Assembly: GCA_025363495.1 (NCBI GenBank)
Contig: JANYDR010000677.1
Coordinates: forward strand, 1-5,009
Direction of reading: 5' to 3'
Length of the DNA: 5,009 nt
DNA from: Cyclobacteriaceae bacterium
Lineage (GTDB): Bacteria > Bacteroidota > Bacteroidia > Cytophagales > Cyclobacteriaceae
Below, one piece after another: positions 1 to 5,009 of the stretch. Positions within the stretch are counted from its first letter, which is position 1. The number at the start of each line of letters is the position of its first letter. The notes below the pieces were generated by a model. It had not been told where the DNA came from, did no database searches, and saw nothing but the letters and a program-made list of their open reading frames with translations. Both the position numbers and the translations under genes were made by a program.

Positions 1-2
1 AA

Positions 3-1049
3 GGTGTGGATGCAACACCCGGCACGTATCACCTTGTTAAAATATTTGGAGAACGTATAAAAGGAAAAAGCCCACTGAATCCTAACCGCCTTTTCGAAGA
101 ACTTAGAAGAACTGGATTCTTTGAAGGTGCTCAGGCAGGCATGTACGTGTCAGTACTCACTGCTGTTGAAACTGCACTCTGGGACTTAGCGGGGAAAGCA
201 TTTAACGTTCCCGTCTACCAATTACTAGGCGGAAAATTCCGCGATAAGATCCGTGTTTATTGCGATACGGCTCTTTATCAAAACAGACTACCAACGCCAA
301 AAGATTTTGCAGATGCTGCACTGAACGCAAAAAATATGGGATTCAACGCAATCAAATTTGATCTTGATCAGGCTGATGATCCTAATAAATATGACAGGTA
401 TAACTGGACTGCAAGCCCAGGTGAATTGCAGAGAATGGTTGACCAGGTAACAGCAGCGCGTCAGGCAGTTGGACCTAACATCGACATCTGCCTTGATATG
501 CATGGACGATATGATGCACCAACTGGTCAGGCCATTGCCAAACGACTGGAACCTCTTAACCTATTATGGCTGGAAGAACCGATTCCGGCAGAAAATGCTG
601 AAGCGTATAAAAAAATCGCTGACTCAACAAGCACGCCAATCTGTGCCGGTGAAAATCACTACCTCGCATATGGTTTCAGAAGGTTACTCGAGATCGGTGC
701 AGTGGACATAATTATGCCTGATTTACAAAAGGCTGGTGGACTTGGTGAAGCTCAGCGTATCGCAAACCTTGCCAACTTATATTATGTTCCCTTCGCTCCG
801 CACATGGTAGCATCATTTCTGGGGGCAATGGCTTCATGTCATGTTTGTGCTTCAGTTCCCAATTTCCTCATTCTGGAATGGCAGATCTATTTCCACACTG
901 ACCCAATGTTCAAGGAGATAATAAAATATGATGGAACATGGGTTGAAAACAGCTTCATTACACTCTCTGAAAAACCAGGCATCGGTGTTGAGATCAATGA
1001 AGAAGGGATGAGGAAATACGCGCCGAAGGGAGTTCCATTTTTTGAATAG
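3..1049 (+). CDS. Mandelate racemase/galactonate dehydratase-like sugar-acid dehydratase (5' partial)
   Basis: This is an enolase-superfamily enzyme of the mandelate racemase/muconate lactonizing group, most like galactonate or gluconate dehydratases. Such cytoplasmic enzymes use Mg2+ to remove water from an aldonic acid, giving a 2-keto-3-deoxy acid. Counting the Val codon at position 6 as residue 1, the visible (beta/alpha)8 barrel carries Lys117 and Asp119 in the IKFDLD strand, metal ligands Asp164 (LDMHGRY), Glu190 (LWLEEP) and Glu216 (CAGEN), catalytic-type His166 and His266 (FAPHM), Asp239 (MPD) and Glu291 (LEWQ). These match the Asp/His, Glu, Glu, His, Glu pattern of galactonate dehydratase. 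The C-terminal PGIGVEIN segment is also family-typical. The frame is open to the window edge and the family is normally near 380-410 residues, so about 45-60 residues of the N-terminal capping domain are missing. The GTG at 6 is therefore probably internal. A terminator follows the TAG stop. The family call is firm; the substrate (galactonate, gluconate or another aldonate) is not settled. Confidence 0.9.
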   Translation, partial: GVDATPGTYHLVKIFGERIKGKSPLNPNRLFEELRRTGFFEGAQAGMYVSVLTAVETALWDLAGKAFNVPVYQLLGGKFRDKIRVYCDTALYQNRLPTPKDFADAALNAKNMGFNAIKFDLDQADDPNKYDRYNWTASPGELQRMVDQVTAARQAVGPNIDICLDMHGRYDAPTGQAIAKRLEPLNLLWLEEPIPAENAEAYKKIADSTSTPICAGENHYLAYGFRRLLEIGAVDIIMPDLQKAGGLGEAQRIANLANLYYVPFAPHMVASFLGAMASCHVCASVPNFLILEWQIYFHTDPMFKEIIKYDGTWVENSFITLSEKPGIGVEINEEGMRKYAPKGVPFFE

Positions 1050-1071
1050 TTTTCGATTCCGATATTAGATT

Positions 1072-1098
1072 AAGCCCCGCTTATTGTGGGGCTTTTTT
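1072..1098 (+). terminator. Intrinsic terminator after the dehydratase gene
   Basis: The arm AAGCCCCGC (1072-1080) pairs with GTGGGGCTT (1086-1094) over nine pairs, one of them G-U, around the loop TTATT. The stem's last two T residues begin a run of six T (1093-1098). It lies 22 bases after the stop codon at 1047-1049. This is a textbook Rho-independent terminator and separates the upstream transcript from uxaA unless there is read-through. Confidence 0.9.
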
Positions 1099-1113
1099 AT
1101 GGCATCCCTGTTA

Positions 1114-1190
1114 GCCACAAAGGAATACTTACAAAGTATTTTCGCTTTACTGAAATAGTGCCTTTCTTTGTGCCTTCGTGCCTTCGTGGC
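1114..1190. repeat. 77-bp imperfect palindromic intergenic element with 8-bp units
   Basis: The ends GCCACAAAGG (1114-1123) and CCTTCGTGGC (1181-1190) are inverted repeats with one mismatch. Just inside the left end is a perfect small hairpin, AATACTT-ACA-AAGTATT (1124-1140). The right side contains the 8-bp unit GTGCCTTC twice in tandem (1170-1177 and 1178-1185), then GTGGC. The element fills most of the space between the terminator and the uxaA ATG, so it must hold the promoter or leader of that gene, or uxaA depends on read-through. I recall similar strings in intergenic regions of many environmental bacteria, but cannot confirm this here. Its function is unknown. Confidence 0.7.
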
Positions 1191-1201
1191 CATCAAAAAA
1201 C

Positions 1202-2854
1202 ATGAAACAGAGAGTCTTAAAAGTCAATAAATCCGACAATGTTATCGTTGCTCTTCAAACCCTGGAAGCCGGTGAACAGGTAAATTACAATGGGGAGAAT
1301 TATATTTTACAGCGAGCAATCCCTTCCAAGCACAAGTTCGTGACGAAAGATCTTTTGGTTGGCGATCATATAATAATGTATGGAGTCCTGGTTGGAAAAG
1401 CAACACAACCAATAAAGCGTGGTGAGCAGATCACTACGTTCAATGTAAAACATGAATCTGAAGATTACTCAGCAACAAAACGTAAGCCACGAACAAGCTG
1501 GCCAGCTCCGGATGTTTCTAAATGGAAAAGCCGGACGTTCCTGGGTTTTCCAAGATCCGATGGACAAGTCGGAACGGCAAACTACTGGCTTGTACTTCCA
1601 TTAGTATTTTGTGAGAATCACAATATTCTCAAACTCAAAGAAGCATTTGACAAAGGACTGGGCTATGCATTCCCTGATATTTATTTGAAGCAAGTGGAAG
1701 ATCTGGTGTTGCTTCACAAGAAAAGTGATGCAAATGTGAAGAACTATAATCCCTTGGCTCAAACAAATTCACAAGCCAATCAGTCCTATTTCAAAAATCT
1801 TGATGGAATTAAATTTCTAACTCACGAATCCGGCTGTGGTGAAAGCAATCAGGAATCTGAGATACTGGCAGAATTATTTGGTGCGTATGCCAACAACGCC
1901 AATGTAGCCGGCATTACCGTTTTAAGTCTGGGGTGTCAAAAAACACAATTCATTGACTTAACAAACGAAATAAAAAAACGCAATCCGAAATTTGACAAGC
2001 CCATACTTTTTTTTGAACAACAAGCGTATGGTACTGAATTTGAAATGCTATCGGCTGCGATTAAAGAAACATTTTTAGCAATGCACGAGGCAAATAAAGC
2101 CGAGCGTCACCCGGTACCCTTGAGCAAGCTTAACATTGGTCTTAAGTGCGGGGGCTCTGATGGATTCTCGGGGATTTCAGCTAACCCGGTATTAGGTCAT
2201 TTGTCGGATGTACTCGTTCAGCTTGGAGGAAGCACATACCTCGCAGAGTTCCCTGAGCTGTGTGGAGTGGAACAAGAACTGATCGACCGGTGTGTGTCTG
2301 ATGATAAGGCCCGAAAATTTGAAATGTTAATGCGTGACTATTCTGCAAAAGCAGAAGCAGTTGGCGCTAACTTCGATATGAATCCCTCGAAGGGTAACAT
2401 TAAAGATGGATTGATCACCGATGCTATAAAATCTGCAGGAGCGGCAAAAAAAGGAGGCAACGCTCCTATAGCTGATGTTTTGAATTATACTGAAATCTCC
2501 AAAGAACCTGGTTTACATTTGGTTTGCACTCCCGGCAATGATGTTTTAGCGACCACAGGTCAGACAGCTGCGGGGGCTACTATTATTTTATTTACGACTG
2601 GGCTTGGTACACCAACCGGCAATCCAATATGCCCTGTTGTAAAAGTTTCAACTAACACGAGACTCGCTGAAAAAATGACGGATATTATTGACTTCGACTG
2701 CGGAGCAATTATTGAAGGCGATAAGACTATTGAGCAGACCGCTGACGAACTTCTAGAATATTGTATTGACCTGGCGAGCGGTAAGATCAAAACCAAGGCT
2801 CAGTTATTGGGTCAGGATGACTTTATGGTGTGGAAGAGAGGGGTTAGTTTATAA
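1202..2854 (+). CDS. uxaA: Altronate dehydratase (UxaA family, SAF plus catalytic domain)
   Basis: UxaA dehydrates D-altronate to 2-keto-3-deoxygluconate in hexuronate catabolism, an iron-dependent cytoplasmic reaction. The 550-residue protein has an N-terminal SAF domain at about 3-85 (His44 in SKHKF, then LLVGDHIIMYGVLVG). The UxaA catalytic region starts near FLGFPRSDGQVGTANYW (113-129). Family motifs follow: HESGCGES (208-215), LGCQKTQ (243-249), LKCGGSDGFSG (314-324), TPGNDVLATTG (443-453), FTTGLGTPTG (464-473) and IDFDCGA (496-502), with Cys212, Cys245, Cys316 and Cys500 as candidate metal or structural residues. The ATG at 1202 is preferred over an in-frame GTG at 1178, because the extra eight codons lie in the upstream palindrome and resemble no SAF start. 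No Shine-Dalgarno is visible; CATCAAAAAAC precedes the ATG. Bacterial UxaA is often about 495 residues, and this longer form is one I associate with Bacteroidota. Related GarD-type galactarate dehydratases or other aldonate dehydratases are the main alternatives for the exact substrate. Confidence 0.92.
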   Translation: MKQRVLKVNKSDNVIVALQTLEAGEQVNYNGENYILQRAIPSKHKFVTKDLLVGDHIIMYGVLVGKATQPIKRGEQITTFNVKHESEDYSATKRKPRTSWPAPDVSKWKSRTFLGFPRSDGQVGTANYWLVLPLVFCENHNILKLKEAFDKGLGYAFPDIYLKQVEDLVLLHKKSDANVKNYNPLAQTNSQANQSYFKNLDGIKFLTHESGCGESNQESEILAELFGAYANNANVAGITVLSLGCQKTQFIDLTNEIKKRNPKFDKPILFFEQQAYGTEFEMLSAAIKETFLAMHEANKAERHPVPLSKLNIGLKCGGSDGFSGISANPVLGHLSDVLVQLGGSTYLAEFPELCGVEQELIDRCVSDDKARKFEMLMRDYSAKAEAVGANFDMNPSKGNIKDGLITDAIKSAGAAKKGGNAPIADVLNYTEISKEPGLHLVCTPGNDVLATTGQTAAGATIILFTTGLGTPTGNPICPVVKVSTNTRLAEKMTDIIDFDCGAIIEGDKTIEQTADELLEYCIDLASGKIKTKAQLLGQDDFMVWKRGVSL

Positions 2855-2903
2855 TCTTAATTCAAAAACCTTCTGCGAGACAAAACACCTTTTCTTATAT
2901 TTC

Positions 2904-2973
2904 TTTAAACACATAGGCACATAGAAACGTTAGAGCCTCAAAGCAATAATCTATATGTGCCTATTTGTTTAAA
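2904..2973. repeat. 70-bp long-stem inverted repeat (intergenic hairpin)
   Basis: The left arm (2904-2925) begins TTTAAACACATAGGCACATA and the right arm (2950-2973), read as reverse complement, begins TTTAAACAAATAGGCACATA. The arms differ by one substitution and a two-base insertion, so they could form a stem of about 22 pairs around a 24-base loop (2926-2949). It lies 49 bases after the uxaA stop. No T-run follows on either strand, so it is not a standard intrinsic terminator, though it could protect the uxaA mRNA 3' end. Its core unit GGCACATA resembles the GGCACGAA/GGCACAAA units of the element upstream of uxaA. Confidence 0.8.
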
Positions 2974-3139
2974 AAACATTATCCGGAGGGCTTTGTGTTT
3001 TTCGTCCGTATAAAGTCAAGTGACGAAGTTGCAATATTCCTATCCAGCTTTCCAGGATAATCGGTAACTTGGTTTCAGTTAATGCCCAATCAACCTCTGA
3101 CCAACAACCATCTGTCAACTCCTTAACGACCCACGTACT
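2974..3139. other. Unassigned leader upstream of the GH63 gene
   Basis: This stretch has stop codons in the + frame of the following gene up to TGA at 3098-3100, so that gene cannot extend through it. I found no convincing promoter, riboswitch, strong hairpin or Shine-Dalgarno; the best local fold is a short TATCC/GGATA pairing at 3041-3059. The minus strand is open across it but lacks a recognisable family. It probably contains the promoter and 5' untranslated region of the downstream glucosidase gene. Confidence 0.35.
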
Positions 3140-5009
3140 ATGAACCCGGAAAAAACCCGCCTCACCGAAGACCGTGACAAAATAAAAAACTGGCGCAAGT
3201 GGGGACCTTATCTCACCGAACGCCAATGGGGAACTGTGCGGGAAGATTATAGCCCGCACGGAAATGCCTGGGAAGCTGTGTCACATGATGCCGCGAGAAG
3301 TAAGGCGTACCGATGGGGCGAAGAAGGAATCGGCGGTATTAGTGATGATAAACAACTGCTGAATTTTTCAATAGCGCTATGGAATAAAAAAGATGGTATT
3401 CTCAAAGAAAGAATTTTTGGATTAACTGGCAACGAAGGTAACCACGCAGAAGATTGCAAGGATCATTATTACTACCTCGACAGCACTCCTACTCATTCTT
3501 ACATGAAGATGCTGTATAAATATCCACAGCGTGAATTTCCCTATGCCTGGATCGTAGACGAAAACAAGAGAAGAGGTAAGCTGGAGCATGAGTTTGAATT
3601 ATTAGATACAGGAATTTTCGATGATGATCGCTATTTCGACGTATTCATTGAATACGCGAAAGCCGATGACCAGGATTTACTTATAAAGATTACAATCCAC
3701 AACCGCGGACCTGAAAAAGCTTCACTAAATGTTTTACCTACTACATGGTTTCGTAATACATGGGTATTGGGTTACGATGACTATAAACCAGAAATGTACA
3801 GGGATGATGATAACGATATCAGAATTACCCATAGAGATCTGGGAAAATTTTATCTGTTTGCAGATGAAAAGCCTCAAATACTATTTTGCGATAATGAAAC
3901 CAATACAGGAAAATTATATGGTGTTCCTTCGGAAGGTTTTTTTAAAGATGGTATAAACGATTTCATTGTTAATGGCGCAGATTCCGTTAACCATGTTCTA
4001 AAAGGAACAAAAGCAGCATTGAATTATGATCTTACAATTCCTGGGGGCAAATCAAAATCCATTCGCCTCAGGCTGTCGCCAAAATTTCTGAACGATCCAT
4101 TTACTGACTTCAATGATTTATTCAGTAAGCGATTAAGTGAAGCGGATGAATTTTTTAATGAAATCCAGCACGACATAACAGATGAAGATGATCGCAATAT
4201 TCAACGCCAGGCGATTGCTGGAATGATGTGGAGCAAACAGTTCTTCTATTATGACGTAGAAAAATGGTTAACCGGCGATCCGGGTCATCCAGCTCCTCCT
4301 CATCAACGCAAAAGCGGTCGCAATGCTGATTGGAAACATCTTAACAACGCCGATATAATTTCCATGCCGGATACGTGGGAATATCCCTGGTATGCAGCAT
4401 GGGATCTCGCTTTTCATACAATACCGATTGCAATAGTTGATCCCGAATTTGCAAAGAATCAACTGTTGCTGCTGACAAAAGAATGGTACATGCATCCCAA
4501 TGGACAGTTACCGGCATACGAATGGGCTTTGGGGGATGTGAATCCTCCCGTACATGGTTGGGCTTCCTGGCGTGTGTATAAAATCGATCAGAAACTTCAG
4601 GGAGGAAAAGGAGACAGAAGATTTCTTGAAGAAGTCTTTCATAAGTTATTATTAAACTTTACCTGGTGGGTAAACAAGAAAGACAACAATGGATGCAATA
4701 TTTTCCAGGGTGGCTTTTTAGGAATGGATAACATTGGCGTTTTTGATCGCAGCGCGCAACTTCCAACCGGCGGATATATTGAACAATCGGATGGCACAAG
4801 CTGGATGGCAATGTTCACGTTGAATATGATGCGTATGTCGCTCGAACTTGCCAAAGAGAATCCAACGTATCAGAGTCTTGCGACGAAATTCTTTGAACAT
4901 TTTCTTTACATCGCAGGTGCTATTACAAATGAAGGAATAGATCTGTGGGATGAGGAGGATGAATTCTTTAATATGAACCAAAATGATTTATTAAAAGTTT
5001 TAATCGAAA
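3140..5009 (+). CDS. GH63-type (MGH1-like) glucosidase, 3' partial
   Basis: The first 623 codons of a large glycosidase related to GH63 (processing alpha-glucosidase I/YgjK-like, (alpha/alpha)6 barrel), of a prokaryotic group usually near 870-900 residues. It likely hydrolyses an alpha-glucoside or a related glycoside; the natural substrate of this group is, to my knowledge, poorly defined. The N-terminus has the group hallmark WGPYLTERQWGTVREDYS (21-38) and AYRWGEEGIGGISDDKQ. A beta-rich domain follows with LLDTGIFDDDRYFDVFIEYA and TTWFRNTW. The barrel includes WEYPWYAAWDLAFH, where Asp422 aligns with the expected catalytic acid, then AYEWALGDVNPPVHGW (Glu461, Asp466), GGFLGMDNI (Asp530) and EQSDGTSWMAM (Asp551). 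The catalytic base should lie beyond the window. ATG 3140 is the first ATG after the in-frame TGA at 3098. No signal peptide is visible, suggesting a cytoplasmic enzyme. There is no internal stop. The last dozen residues look atypical for the family. Confidence 0.88.
   Translation, partial: MNPEKTRLTEDRDKIKNWRKWGPYLTERQWGTVREDYSPHGNAWEAVSHDAARSKAYRWGEEGIGGISDDKQLLNFSIALWNKKDGILKERIFGLTGNEGNHAEDCKDHYYYLDSTPTHSYMKMLYKYPQREFPYAWIVDENKRRGKLEHEFELLDTGIFDDDRYFDVFIEYAKADDQDLLIKITIHNRGPEKASLNVLPTTWFRNTWVLGYDDYKPEMYRDDDNDIRITHRDLGKFYLFADEKPQILFCDNETNTGKLYGVPSEGFFKDGINDFIVNGADSVNHVLKGTKAALNYDLTIPGGKSKSIRLRLSPKFLNDPFTDFNDLFSKRLSEADEFFNEIQHDITDEDDRNIQRQAIAGMMWSKQFFYYDVEKWLTGDPGHPAPPHQRKSGRNADWKHLNNADIISMPDTWEYPWYAAWDLAFHTIPIAIVDPEFAKNQLLLLTKEWYMHPNGQLPAYEWALGDVNPPVHGWASWRVYKIDQKLQGGKGDRRFLEEVFHKLLLNFTWWVNKKDNNGCNIFQGGFLGMDNIGVFDRSAQLPTGGYIEQSDGTSWMAMFTLNMMRMSLELAKENPTYQSLATKFFEHFLYIAGAITNEGIDLWDEEDEFFNMNQNDLLKVLIE

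Noticed and set aside
469..711. 80-codon + strand open frame inside the first dehydratase
   Set aside because: It lies wholly within the conserved barrel of the enolase-superfamily gene in another frame and has no family motifs; it is a shadow frame.
1137..1144. TATTTTCG as a Bacteroidota -7 promoter box (TAnnTTTG)
   Set aside because: It has one mismatch at a key position and no properly spaced -33 TTTG, and it overlaps the hairpin of the palindrome; too weak to annotate.
1114..1190. CRISPR-like tandem repeats
   Set aside because: The direct units are only 8 bp with no spacers; the structure is a palindrome, not a CRISPR array.
2560..2796. Minus-strand open frame inside uxaA
   Set aside because: It is antisense to the conserved UxaA C-terminal motifs and its translation is low-complexity hydrophobic and serine-rich; it is a shadow frame.
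3065..3072. TAACTTGG as a -7 box for the GH63 gene
   Set aside because: It has one mismatch, and the nearest TTTC upstream is only about 12 bases away, not the expected 19-21.
3729..3956. 75-codon + strand frame within the GH63 region
   Set aside because: The glucosidase frame is continuous and family-like through this stretch, so the shorter frame is chance.
4268..4981. Three minus-strand open frames opposite the GH63 barrel
   Set aside because: All are antisense to conserved catalytic-barrel motifs such as AAWDLAFH and GGFLGMDNI, and none resembles a known family.

Overview
The window carries three genes, all on the + strand, from a low-to-moderate GC bacterium. The likeliest home is Bacteroidota or a relative. 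The starts have no Shine-Dalgarno-like sequence (uxaA starts directly after an A-rich stretch), the altronate dehydratase has the roughly 550-residue form I associate with Bacteroidota, and both intergenic gaps hold palindromic elements of a kind I recall from such genomes. This placement is inference; there is no rRNA or marker gene here.

Layout. Positions 3-1049 hold the 3' part of an enolase-superfamily (mandelate racemase/galactonate dehydratase-like) sugar-acid dehydratase whose true start lies upstream of the window. A clear intrinsic terminator follows (1072-1098). Next comes a 77-bp imperfect palindrome (1114-1190) that fills nearly all the space before a complete altronate dehydratase gene (uxaA family, 1202-2854). 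The next gap (2855-3139) holds a second long hairpin (2904-2973) and about 165 bp of unexplained leader. From 3140 to the window's end runs the first 623 codons of a large GH63/MGH1-like glucosidase, cut off by the window's 3' edge. It is open throughout.

How the genes may work together. The first two enzymes both dehydrate aldonic acids to 2-keto-3-deoxy acids but use unrelated folds: a Mg2+-dependent enolase-type barrel and an Fe-type UxaA enzyme. The third probably releases glucose or a related sugar from a glycoside. The set fits a carbohydrate or uronate utilisation neighbourhood, but exact substrates cannot be read from sequence alone. The terminator between genes 1 and 2 and the 285-bp gap between genes 2 and 3 argue against one simple operon.

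The most unusual signal is non-coding. The two intergenic palindromes share a related core of 8-bp units on opposite strands (16 of 22 positions identical), so they look like two members of one repeat family. I found no CRISPR array, tRNA, rRNA, insertion sequence or defence system.
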